A stretch of 64,000 nt of DNA from Vulcanimicrobium winogradskyi (GTDB lineage: Bacteria > Vulcanimicrobiota > Vulcanimicrobiia > Vulcanimicrobiales > Vulcanimicrobiaceae), in the NCBI GenBank assembly GCA_003134965.1, contig PLDA01000002.1, forward strand, positions 1,054,001 through 1,118,000, given 5' to 3'. Below the pieces are notes generated by a model. That model was not told the DNA's origin and did no database searches. It saw only the letters and a list, made by a program, of their open reading frames with translations. Numbering within the stretch: position 1 is the stretch's first letter; every line of letters begins with the position of its first letter. Below are positions 18,101 through 25,213 of this stretch, one piece after another. A program made the translations under genes and the position numbers.

Positions 18101-19153
18101 ATGGGTTTAGCAATCACTGCGCCACGCGTTGCGTCCGTGGCTTGCAATTCCGATGGCCGGCTCGAGGTCTTCTGCATCGGAACGAACCACGCACTCTACA
18201 ACAATTGGCAAACGGCGCCGCACGCCGGCCCGTGGTCGGGATGGAACTCACTCGGGGGCGTGCTCACCAGCGTTCCCGCGGTCGCGGATAACTCCGACGG
18301 CCGGCTGGAAGTCTTCGCGCGCGGCACCAACAACGCGCTCTACCACATTTGGCAAACGGCGCCGCACGCAGGGCCGTGGTCCGCATGGAGCTCATTGGGC
18401 GGCGTTATCACGAGCGATTCCGACGTCGCGCTCAACTCCGACGGGCGGCTCGAGGTGTTCGCGCGCGGTACCAACAACGCGCTCTACCACATCTGGCAGA
18501 CTGCTCCCCACGCGGGACCGTGGTCGTCGTGGAGCTCGCTGGGCGGTGTGATCACGGGCGATCCCGCCGTGGCGCTCAACTCCGACGGGCGGCTTGAGGT
18601 TTTCGCCCGCGGTACCAACGACGCGCTCTACCACATATGGCAAACTGTGCCGCATGCAGGTCCATGGTCCGGATGGAGCTCGCTGGGCGGCGTCATCACC
18701 AGCGATCCCGCCGTCGCCGTCAACTCCGACGGGCGGCTCGAGGTGTTCGCGCGCGGTACCAACAACGCGCTCTACCACATCTGGCAGACTGCGCCGCATG
18801 CGGGACCGTGGTCGTCGTGGAGCTCGCTGGGCGGCGTGATCACAAGCGACCCCGCCGTGGCGCGCAACTCCGACGGGCGGCTTGAGGTGTTCGCTCGCGG
18901 TACGAGCAGCGCGCTGTATCACATCTGGCAAACGGCGCCGCATGCCGGGCCGTGGTCGAACTGGGATTCGCTGGGCGGCGACATCACCAGCGATCCGATC
19001 GCCATCGACAACTCCGACGGCCGGCTCGAGGCGTTCGCGCGCGGCACCGACAAGGCGCTGCATCACATCTGGCAAACGGCGCCGCATGCCGGGCCGTGGT
19101 CGAACTGGAGCTCACTCGGAGGCGTCCTGATCGACGATCCGCTGGTCATCTAG
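18101..19153 (+). CDS. PLL-like seven-bladed beta-propeller lectin
   Basis: 350 residues made almost wholly of seven 48-residue repeats from residue 16 on. Each repeat runs NSDGRLEVFARGTNNALYHI, then WQTAPHAGPWSGW, then SSLGG and a short variable end. This pattern is that of the Photorhabdus PLL lectins and related propellers, which bind fucose or O-methylated sugars through aromatic pockets between blades. The first 15 residues (ITAPRVASVAC) match the end of a repeat, as expected if they complete the last blade. There is no signal peptide or membrane segment, so the protein is cytoplasmic or leaves by another route. Repeats 2-6 are nearly identical in DNA, showing recent duplication or gene conversion. 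It stands alone between the dehydratase and mreB. Confidence 0.85.
   Translation: MGLAITAPRVASVACNSDGRLEVFCIGTNHALYNNWQTAPHAGPWSGWNSLGGVLTSVPAVADNSDGRLEVFARGTNNALYHIWQTAPHAGPWSAWSSLGGVITSDSDVALNSDGRLEVFARGTNNALYHIWQTAPHAGPWSSWSSLGGVITGDPAVALNSDGRLEVFARGTNDALYHIWQTVPHAGPWSGWSSLGGVITSDPAVAVNSDGRLEVFARGTNNALYHIWQTAPHAGPWSSWSSLGGVITSDPAVARNSDGRLEVFARGTSSALYHIWQTAPHAGPWSNWDSLGGDITSDPIAIDNSDGRLEAFARGTDKALHHIWQTAPHAGPWSNWSSLGGVLIDDPLVI
18146..19150 (+). repeat. Seven tandem 144-bp coding repeats
   Basis: Seven direct 144-bp units (the last is 3 bases short) encode the blades of the propeller. Differences are mainly third-position changes and small variation near the unit end. First and last units are most divergent. 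Confidence 0.9.
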
Positions 19154-19203
19154 CGCGGTTTGGAACCGCAATCGTACCCGGCGTCCCCGCCAAGGACGGT
19201 ACC

Positions 19204-19242
19204 GTGAGCACCGTGACGCTTACGTTGCGGGACTACTCTTAG
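19204..19242 (+). CDS. Possible 12-codon upstream ORF (leader peptide) before mreB
   Basis: GTG at 19204 follows AAGGACGG at a normal distance and opens a 12-residue reading frame, MSTVTLTLRDYS, ending at TAG (19240-19242). The TAG lies inside the 8-bp hairpin at 19228-19247, so a ribosome finishing this peptide would unfold that hairpin. It is in the same frame as mreB. A leader peptide or remnant of an older mreB start are both possible; it may also be chance. Confidence 0.25.
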   Translation: MSTVTLTLRDYS

Positions 19243-19347
19243 TCCCGACTGAGGAATCCCGGACCGGGGGCCGAACCCCCTGGAGCCGTTTTCAACAGCG
19301 GCTCCGTCGCGTATCCCGCGAGCGGAGCCAGTCCGGGAGTTATCGTC
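19228..19347 (+). promoter_or_regulatory. Highly structured 5' leader of mreB, riboswitch-like
   Basis: Hairpin A is CGGGACTA-CTCT-TAGTCCCG (19228-19247). It is followed by a four-way junction: closing stem TCCCGGAC (19257-19264) with GTCCGGGA (19331-19338); arm GGGGG-CCGAA-CCCCC (19266-19280); arm GGAGCCG (19282-19288) with CGGCTCC (19299-19305); arm TCGCG-TATCC-CGCGA (19307-19321). The strand at 19300-19306 can instead pair downstream with CGGAGCC (19323-19329), extending the last arm to 12 bp with one bulge, so two states are mutually exclusive. The closing stem contains GGGAG, the only Shine-Dalgarno-like sequence before mreB. No known riboswitch class is recognised. On the minus strand it looks faintly like a tRNA-Ser but fails key tests. 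Confidence 0.45.
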
Positions 19348-20346
19348 ATCGACATCGGGATCGATCTGGGTACCGCCAACGTCCTCGTGTACGTCAGGGG
19401 CAAGGGCATCGTGTTGCGCGAGCCCTCGGTCGTTGCGAAAGACGTGCGCACGAACAAGACTCTCGCCGTCGGCGAAGAGGCGCGGCTGATGCTCGGCAAG
19501 ACGCCGAGCAACATCCAGGCGATCCGCCCGCTCCGCGACGGCGTCATCGCCGACTTCGAGGTGACCGAGGTGATGCTCGGCTACTTCATCAAGAAGGTCA
19601 CGCGCCAGCGCGGGTTCTGGAGCACGCTGTTCCGCCCGAAACCGTCGGTCGTCATCTGCGTGCCGGCCGAGATCACCTCGGTCGAGGAGCGGGCCGTGCG
19701 TGACGCCGCCAAGCTCGCGGGCGCGAAGTCGGTCGACATCATCGAAGAACCGATGGCGGCGGCGATTGGCGCCGGCCTGCCGATCGACGGGCCTTCCGGC
19801 AACATGGTGGTCGACATCGGCGGCGGCACGACCGACGTCGCGGTGATCTCGCTCGGCGGGATCGTCGTCTCGCAGTCGATCCGCGTCGCCGGCAACAAGC
19901 TCGACGAGGCGATCATCCGCCACATCCGCCGCGTCTACAACCTGATGATCGGCGAGCGGACGGCCGAGGAGATCAAAATCAAGATCGGTTCCGCGTTCCG
20001 GCTCGACCAGGAGCTGGCGATGGAGATTCGCGGGCGCGACTTGATCAACGGACTCCCCAAGACGGTGAAGATCACCTCCGAAGAGGTGCGCGAAGCGCTC
20101 TCCGAGCCGGTGCAGGCGATCGTCGAAGCGGTGAAGGCCGTCCTCGAGAAGACGCCGCCCGAGCTGGCAGCCGATATCATCGATCGCGGCGTGATCCTGA
20201 CCGGCGGCGGCGCCTTGCTGCGCGGGCTCGACACGCTCCTGGGCGAGGTCACAGGGATTCCGGTTATCGTCGCCGAGGACCCGATGTCGTGCGTCGCGAT
20301 CGGCACGGGCCAGCGCGTCGGCTACAACGGCTCGCTGCGTTCCTAG
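19348..20346 (+). CDS. mreB: Rod-shape-determining actin homologue MreB
   Basis: About 332 residues. ATP-binding motifs are all present: phosphate-1 DIGIDLGTANVLVYV, phosphate-2 VVDIGGGTTDVAVI, adenosine loop LTGGGALLRGLDTLLG. MreB polymerises under the membrane and guides cell-wall elongation. No ATG, GTG or TTG exists in frame between the TAG at 19240 and the phosphate-1 motif; the first GTG (19387) would delete that motif. I place the start at ATC 19348, 8 bases after GGGAG, but ATC 19342, a CTG at 19249, or a sequence error are open. mreC/mreD are not next to it; OstA-like genes follow. Confidence 0.85.
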   Translation: MDIGIDLGTANVLVYVRGKGIVLREPSVVAKDVRTNKTLAVGEEARLMLGKTPSNIQAIRPLRDGVIADFEVTEVMLGYFIKKVTRQRGFWSTLFRPKPSVVICVPAEITSVEERAVRDAAKLAGAKSVDIIEEPMAAAIGAGLPIDGPSGNMVVDIGGGTTDVAVISLGGIVVSQSIRVAGNKLDEAIIRHIRRVYNLMIGERTAEEIKIKIGSAFRLDQELAMEIRGRDLINGLPKTVKITSEEVREALSEPVQAIVEAVKAVLEKTPPELAADIIDRGVILTGGGALLRGLDTLLGEVTGIPVIVAEDPMSCVAIGTGQRVGYNGSLRS

Positions 20347-20383
20347 CCGCGACCTTCCTCTTGCGAGATCGTTTCATAGCGTG

Positions 20384-21064
20384 ATGACCCCTCGCCGTCC
20401 CGTCCTTCACCTGGCGCTCTTGCTCGGCGTCGCGCTGAGCTGCGGCGCAGCCGCGCCCGCCGCCGCCCCGGGGCAGAACGGGCTCTCGACGCCGGACTAC
20501 CGGATCGAGACGAGCGAGACGCATTGGAACTTCAACACCGGCGACTTCACGATGCCGCACCGCGTGCGCTTCTTCCGTCCCGGTACCGACGCGGTCGGCG
20601 ACAAGGCGAACGGAAACTCGAAGCAAGGGACCGCAACGCTGATCGGCAGCGTCGTCGTGCACGACAGCGGGAACGCGACCGAAGCGGGCGATGCAGCGTA
20701 CAAGGGGAGCGGCCCGGCCACGCTCATCTGCGACAAGCTCGAGATCGATTCGAAGCAGAAGCTCTACACCGCGACGGGCAACGTCCACTTCTCGCAAGGC
20801 GCGCGCACCGGCACCGCCGATCACGCCGTGCTGAACCGGGCCAACGGGCTGCTGCATCTCGACGGCAACGTCCACCTCAGCGAAAACGGCTCGACGCTTT
20901 CGGCCGACTCGGTCGACTACAATCTCAACACCAAAGATGCCGACGTCCACGGTAACCCTGCGGCGATGACGCAGCCCGCGAACCGGCCGGCTCCGCCGCC
21001 CAGTGCGCCGCCTTCGCAAAAGCCGAAGCCGAAGCCGAAGCCGTCGCCGACACGGAAACCGTAA
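20384..21064 (+). CDS. LptA/OstA-like periplasmic protein, copy 1
   Basis: About 226 residues with a cleavable signal peptide (LHLALLLGVALSCGAAAPA). The mature part has repeated OstA-type beta strands: ATLICDKLEIDSKQKLYTAT, GNVHFSQGARTGTADHAVLN, GLLHLDGNVHLSENGSTLSA then DSVDYNLNTKDADVHG. These form the beta-jellyroll that binds or carries lipopolysaccharide-type lipids across the periplasm, so a diderm envelope is implied. The C-terminus is a Pro/Lys-rich tail. ATG at 20384 is chosen; a GTG directly before it (20381) is the alternative. A divergent paralogue follows 5 bases later. Confidence 0.82.
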   Translation: MTPRRPVLHLALLLGVALSCGAAAPAAAPGQNGLSTPDYRIETSETHWNFNTGDFTMPHRVRFFRPGTDAVGDKANGNSKQGTATLIGSVVVHDSGNATEAGDAAYKGSGPATLICDKLEIDSKQKLYTATGNVHFSQGARTGTADHAVLNRANGLLHLDGNVHLSENGSTLSADSVDYNLNTKDADVHGNPAAMTQPANRPAPPPSAPPSQKPKPKPKPSPTRKP

Positions 21065-21069
21065 CGCCG

Positions 21070-21786
21070 ATGCAGGCGACGGCGCGCGCGTTGTTGGTGG
21101 GCCTCGCGGTCGTCGCGCTCTGCGCCGGCGCCGCACCCTCGCCCCGACCGTCGCCGGCTGCGCCGCCCTCGCCGGCCGCCGCGCAGTCGTCCGCGCCGAA
21201 CAAGTCGCTGCCCTCGCTTGAGACGCCGTTCTACAAGATCGAGACCGACGAGATCAGCCGCAAAGCGAACGGCGATTTCACGATGCCGCACAAAGTCACG
21301 TTCTCGCGCCCGGGGAGCGACGGTACGGCGAATCAGGCCGAAGGGAACGACAAGCGCAGCACGATCACGCTGATCGGCAACGTCGTGATCCACGACAACG
21401 GGAACGCGCCGGAGGCTGATTCCAACGACGAGTACGCCAAAGGCGGACCCTCGACGCTGACCTGCGACCGGCTCGACGTCGACGCGAAGGCGAAGGTCTA
21501 CATCGCTATCGGTCACGTCCACTTCGAGCAGGGCATACGAAAGGCCGACGCCGATCGCGGCGTGCTGAACCGGGGCACCGGGATGCTGCACCTGCAAGGT
21601 CACGTGAAGACATCGGAGGGCGACTCTTCGCTGCGTGCTGACGAGATGGACTACAATCTCAACAGCAAGCACGTGCTCTCCGACGGCAAACCGATCATCA
21701 TCAAGCAGCCGGTGCCGACGTCCGCGCCCGGCTCAGCCTCGCCGACTCCGGCGCCCAAGAGACGCCGGCTGCCGATACCGATTTGA
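21070..21786 (+). CDS. LptA/OstA-like periplasmic protein, copy 2
   Basis: 238 residues, signal peptide (RALLVGLAVVALCAGAAPS), Pro/Ser-rich linker and an OstA-type domain: TLTCDRLDVDAKAKVYIAI, GHVHFEQGIRKADADRGVLN, MLHLQGHVKTSEGDSSLRAD then EMDYNLNSKH. It shares TMPHKVTFSRPG and TLIGNVVIHDNGNA with copy 1, so the pair arose by tandem duplication. Two copies may form a hetero-oligomeric periplasmic bridge or handle different lipids; this is inference. The stop overlaps the RarA TTG start by 4 bases. Confidence 0.8.
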   Translation: MQATARALLVGLAVVALCAGAAPSPRPSPAAPPSPAAAQSSAPNKSLPSLETPFYKIETDEISRKANGDFTMPHKVTFSRPGSDGTANQAEGNDKRSTITLIGNVVIHDNGNAPEADSNDEYAKGGPSTLTCDRLDVDAKAKVYIAIGHVHFEQGIRKADADRGVLNRGTGMLHLQGHVKTSEGDSSLRADEMDYNLNSKHVLSDGKPIIIKQPVPTSAPGSASPTPAPKRRRLPIPI

Positions 21787-23174
21787 TCGGGCTGTTCGAC
21801 AGCGGCGAAGAAGGCGGCGGCAAGAGCGTGCGCGAGCCGCTCGCCGCGCGAATGCGCCCGCGCACGCTCGACGAGTTCGTCGGACAGGAGCAGATCGTCG
21901 GGCCGGGGCGCGCGCTGCGGCGCGCGATCGAATCCGACCAAGTTCCCTCGATGATCCTCTGGGGTCCGCCGGGAACCGGCAAGACGACGCTGGCGCGCAT
22001 CATCGCCAACCAGACCGGCGCGCATTTCGCCGCGCTCTCGGCGGTCAGCGCCGGCGTCGCCGACCTGCGCCGGGTCGTCGCCGACGCGCGCAAGCTGCGC
22101 GCCGCAGGGCGGCGCACGGTCATGTTCATCGACGAGATCCACCGCTTCAACAAGGCGCAGCAGGACGCGGTGCTGCCGTACGTCGAGGACGGCACCGTCA
22201 CGCTGATCGGCGCGACGACCGAGAACCCGTCGTTCGAAGTCAACTCAGCGCTGCTCTCGCGCTCGCGCGTGTTCGTTCTGAAAGCACTCGGCGACGACGA
22301 CGTGCGCGTGCTGGTCGAGCGCGCGCTGAGCGATTCCGAGCGCGGGCTCGGCAAGCAGCAGATCGACCTGGTGCCGGACGCGCTCGAAGCGCTGGTCAAC
22401 CTCGCCAACGGCGACGCGCGCTCGGCGCTCAGCACGCTCGAGTTCGCGGCGTCGTCCGCGCCGAAGCGCGAGGACGGCAAGCGCGTCGTCGACGTGCAGA
22501 CGATCGCCGACGCGCTGCAGCGCCGCGCGACCGGCTACGACAAGTCCGGAGACTCGCACTACGACACGATCAGCGCGTTCATCAAGACGATCCGCGGCAG
22601 CGATCCGGATGCCGCGGTGTACTGGCTGGCGCGCATGATCGATGCCGGCGAGGATCCGCTGTTCATCGCGCGCCGGCTCGTGATCCTCGCCAGCGAAGAC
22701 GTCGGCCTCGCCGACAAACACGCGCTGCCGCTCGCCCTCGCGGCGCAGCAAGCGGTGCACTTCGTGGGAATGCCCGAAGGCCACTTCGCGCTGGCGCACG
22801 CGGTGCTGTACCTCGCCACGGCACCCAAGTCGAACACCGTCGGGCGCGCGTACGGCGCCGCCCTCGACGACGTCGAATCGACGCGCAACGATCCGATCCC
22901 GCTCCACCTGCGCAACGCGCCGACGAAGCTGATGCGCAACCTCGGCTACGGCGAGGGCTACCGCTACGCGCACACCGACTACGCCGAGATGGACGCCGAG
23001 GGCGACCTGCCCCCGGCGGTCGCGCTGCAGTCGAACCTCCCCGAGGCGCTCGGCGACCGCACCTACTTCCAGCCGACGAAACAGGGCGATGAAGCGCGGC
23101 TCCGCGCCTGGATCGACGCACGCCGCGGCAGCGCGCAAGCGGCCGATAGCGATCCGTTCGGCGACGATGAGTAG
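21783..23174 (+). CDS. rarA: Replication-associated recombination protein A (RarA/MgsA)
   Basis: A 463-residue clamp-loader-like AAA+ ATPase acting at stalled replication forks. It opens as the family does, with REPLAARMRPRTLDEFVGQE; Walker A is WGPPGTGKTTLARI, Walker B VMFIDEIHRFNKAQQDAVLP, sensor 1 LIGATTENPSFEVNSALLSR; the C-terminal tetramerisation domain includes YDKSGDSHYDTISAFIKTIR. TTG at 21783 overlaps the previous stop (TTGA) and gives the conserved short N-terminus IGLFDS; the first ATG (21852) would cut into the conserved start of the family. Confidence 0.93.
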   Translation: MIGLFDSGEEGGGKSVREPLAARMRPRTLDEFVGQEQIVGPGRALRRAIESDQVPSMILWGPPGTGKTTLARIIANQTGAHFAALSAVSAGVADLRRVVADARKLRAAGRRTVMFIDEIHRFNKAQQDAVLPYVEDGTVTLIGATTENPSFEVNSALLSRSRVFVLKALGDDDVRVLVERALSDSERGLGKQQIDLVPDALEALVNLANGDARSALSTLEFAASSAPKREDGKRVVDVQTIADALQRRATGYDKSGDSHYDTISAFIKTIRGSDPDAAVYWLARMIDAGEDPLFIARRLVILASEDVGLADKHALPLALAAQQAVHFVGMPEGHFALAHAVLYLATAPKSNTVGRAYGAALDDVESTRNDPIPLHLRNAPTKLMRNLGYGEGYRYAHTDYAEMDAEGDLPPAVALQSNLPEALGDRTYFQPTKQGDEARLRAWIDARRGSAQAADSDPFGDDE

Positions 23175-23177
23175 GTG

Positions 23178-23207
23178 TTGACAATATACATCACTATGAT
23201 GTATATT
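23178..23207 (+). promoter_or_regulatory. Promoter embedded in a 25-bp perfect dyad upstream of the toxin-antitoxin pair
   Basis: TTGACA (23178-23183) is a consensus -35; TATATT (23202-23207) or TGTATA (23200-23205) serves as -10. AATATACATCA-CTA-TGATGTATATT (23183-23207) is a perfect 11+3+11 dyad filling the spacer. It is an AT-rich island in GC-rich DNA. A dimeric ribbon-helix-helix antitoxin bound here would block RNA polymerase, the usual autoregulation of such loci. Confidence 0.75.
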
Positions 23208-23264
23208 CGGGAGAGGACTCTGGCCGCGACTTAGAAGCGCGGGGCCCGACTACGGAGACCGATC

Positions 23265-23525
23265 GTGAAACGCACCAACTTTTACGTCGACGACGAGCGT
23301 CTCGCGGCGCTCAAGCTCGTCTCCACGACCGAGCGCGTCTCGGTCTCCGATCTCGTCCGCGAAGGCATCGACCGGGTCATCCGCGAGCGGATGCATGGAA
23401 AGCCCGATCGCGCTACGCTCCGTGCGGACCTTCAGGAGTTTCTCCGCCGCTACGCCGGCAAGGGACCAAAGCGGGCACCTGAAGAGATCGAGGACCTCGT
23501 CACGGCCGTCATGGACGAACGCTAG
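23265..23525 (+). CDS. Ribbon-helix-helix antitoxin-like protein
   Basis: 86 residues from GTG at 23265, with GGAG 7 bases upstream. The N-terminus KRTNFYVDDERLAALKLVST gives the beta strand and helix A of an RHH fold, and ERVSVSDLVREGIDRVIRER gives helix B, as in CopG/MetJ-type antitoxins. The C-terminal half (LQEFLRRYAGKGPKRAPEEI) is a likely toxin-binding tail. It follows a promoter inside a 25-bp dyad and precedes a PIN-domain gene by 37 bases, so it should neutralise that toxin and repress the operon. Confidence 0.8.
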   Translation: MKRTNFYVDDERLAALKLVSTTERVSVSDLVREGIDRVIRERMHGKPDRATLRADLQEFLRRYAGKGPKRAPEEIEDLVTAVMDER

Positions 23526-23562
23526 ACCGCCCAGGCGCTCGCGTCGGCCTCGGAGACTATTG

Positions 23563-23955
23563 ATGAAGGCCGTCATCGACACCGGGGTGCTCATATCCGC
23601 CGCCCTCGCCATCAGCGCGGGGAGTGCATCGCGGTCCCGACAGCTCGTCGAAAACGGGCTCACCGGCGAGCGATATGAGATCGTGACATTGGAGCCCATG
23701 TTGCGCGAACTCGCGGATGTTCTCTCGCGCCCGCGAATCGGTCTCGACGCCCAGTACGCTGCGGCGTTCGTCGAACGCGTCGTTTCCGTCGCAACGATCA
23801 TCGCGATTCGCGGTCTCGCGATGGGATGCCGGGACCCTCGCGACGACAAGGTGCTCGAAACCGCACTGAACGCGAATGTACGCGCGTTCGTCGAGGCGAT
23901 GAACGGGCCCGACTTTAGCGCGTTGGTGGCAGCCGCACTGGTCGCAATGCCGTGA
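23563..23955 (+). CDS. PIN-domain toxin (COG1569/VapC-like), possibly degenerate
   Basis: 130 residues from ATG at 23563. The family signatures are KAVIDTGVLISAAL (first acidic residue), LRELADVLSRPRIG (second) and GCRDPRDDKVLETAL (third). PIN toxins cleave RNA with a Mg-dependent acidic cluster. The last motif, normally V(T/S)GD followed by a D-L-L, is not present in frame: the protein reads FVEAMNGPDFSAL. The bases GGCGATGAACGG in the +1 frame would encode GDER, so a frameshift may have damaged the active site. It is the second gene of the RHH/PIN pair. Confidence 0.75.
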   Translation: MKAVIDTGVLISAALAISAGSASRSRQLVENGLTGERYEIVTLEPMLRELADVLSRPRIGLDAQYAAAFVERVVSVATIIAIRGLAMGCRDPRDDKVLETALNANVRAFVEAMNGPDFSALVAAALVAMP

Positions 23956-24004
23956 CGGCCCTTCGCCGCACCCAGCCCGCAGCGATCGGGGTTCACCGTA
24001 GCAC

Positions 24005-25153
24005 ATGACGCGGATCTATCTCGATCATGCGGCGACGACGCCGGCTCGGCCGGAGGTCGTTGCGGCGATGCTGCCGTTGCTCGGAGGGGGCTACAATCCG
24101 AGCTCGCTGCATGCCGAGGGGCGCGCGGCGCGCGCGGCGCTCGACGCGGCGCGCGAGGCGGTCGCGCGCGTGCTCGGCGCGTCGCCGCGCGAGATCGTCT
24201 TTACCGGCGGCGGTTCTGAGGCCGACGTCCTGGCGGTCGTCGGTGCGGCGCGCGCGCTCGCGGGACGCGGGCGGCACGTCGTCACGACGGCGATCGAGCA
24301 TCACGCGGTCCTTCACGCAGTCGATCTGCTCGAGCGCGACGGCTGGCGCGTGACGCGGCTGCCGGTCGATGCGCGCGGACTCGTCGATCCGGCCGCATTT
24401 GCCGCCGCTCTGACGCCGGAGACGACGCTCGCCAGCGTGATCTGGGCGAACAACGAGATCGGTGTCGTCCAGCCGGTCGCCGAGCTCGCGCGGCTCGCAC
24501 GTGCGCGCGGCGTGCTGTTTCACACCGACGCGGTGCAGGCGGCGGGTTGGCTGCCGCTCTCGGTGGACGCACTCGGGGTCGACCTGCTCTCGCTCTCGGG
24601 GCACAAGTTCCACGGTCCGAAGGGCGTCGGGATGTTGTACGTCCGGCAAGGCACGCCGCTCGAGCCGCTGATCGTCGGCGGCGGTCAGGAGCAGGGCTTG
24701 CGCGCCGGGACCGAAGACGTCGCGGGTATCGCCGGGTTCGCGACCGCCCTGACGCTCGCCGAGGCCGAGCGGCCGGAGACCGCGGCGCGCGTCGCCGCCC
24801 TGCGCGACCGCCTCGAAGCCGGGATTCTCGCGAGCGTTCCGGACGCCGTCGTCAACGGGGCCGGTGCGCCGCGGCTGCCGGGCTGTCTCTCGGTCGCCTT
24901 CGCCGACGTGCCGTCGGATGCGCTCCTGATCCGCCTCGATCTCGAAGGGATCGCCGCCGCAGCCGGGAGTGCGTGCGCGGCCGGCTCGCTCGAGCCGAGC
25001 CACGTCGCCGCCGCGATCGGGCTCGACGAGCCGCACCGGCGCGGCGTCATCCGGTTCTCGCTCGGGCGGGCCACCGGCGCCGCCGAGATCGACGATGTCG
25101 TGTTGCGGTTCCCTGCTCTGTTAGCGAGCGTGCGCGGCCCAGTCACGGTGTAG
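24005..25153 (+). CDS. Cysteine desulfurase (IscS/NifS family)
   Basis: A 382-residue class V PLP enzyme that takes sulfur from cysteine for Fe-S clusters, thiolated tRNA and other uses. It starts IYLDHAATTPARPEVVAAM; the PLP-lysine motif is SLSGHKFHGPKGVGMLYV; the catalytic persulfide Cys lies in AAAGSACAAGSLEPSHV, followed by RFSLGRAT. The loop and Cys context match the IscS/NifS (group I) type rather than SufS. No iscU, nifU or mnmA is adjacent here. Confidence 0.93.
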   Translation: MTRIYLDHAATTPARPEVVAAMLPLLGGGYNPSSLHAEGRAARAALDAAREAVARVLGASPREIVFTGGGSEADVLAVVGAARALAGRGRHVVTTAIEHHAVLHAVDLLERDGWRVTRLPVDARGLVDPAAFAAALTPETTLASVIWANNEIGVVQPVAELARLARARGVLFHTDAVQAAGWLPLSVDALGVDLLSLSGHKFHGPKGVGMLYVRQGTPLEPLIVGGGQEQGLRAGTEDVAGIAGFATALTLAEAERPETAARVAALRDRLEAGILASVPDAVVNGAGAPRLPGCLSVAFADVPSDALLIRLDLEGIAAAAGSACAAGSLEPSHVAAAIGLDEPHRRGVIRFSLGRATGAAEIDDVVLRFPALLASVRGPVTV

Positions 25154-25213
25154 GGGCGCCTAATTGTGGGAAAGGGCGGACCGTGGCTCTAGCGAGCGCG
25201 CGGAGGATCGGTT

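Noticed and set aside
18146..19150. CRISPR-like array
   Set aside because: The 144-bp direct repeats are protein-coding, contiguous and without spacers; they are lectin blades.
19257..19338. A tRNA (Ser or Sec type) in the mreB leader
   Set aside because: The minus strand shows GTTGAAAAC in a loop and GGGGGTTCG like a T arm, and an 8-bp closing stem, but the anticodon loop has 10 bases, the T loop only 5, and there is no variable arm, no proper D loop and no CCA. On the plus strand no T arm exists.
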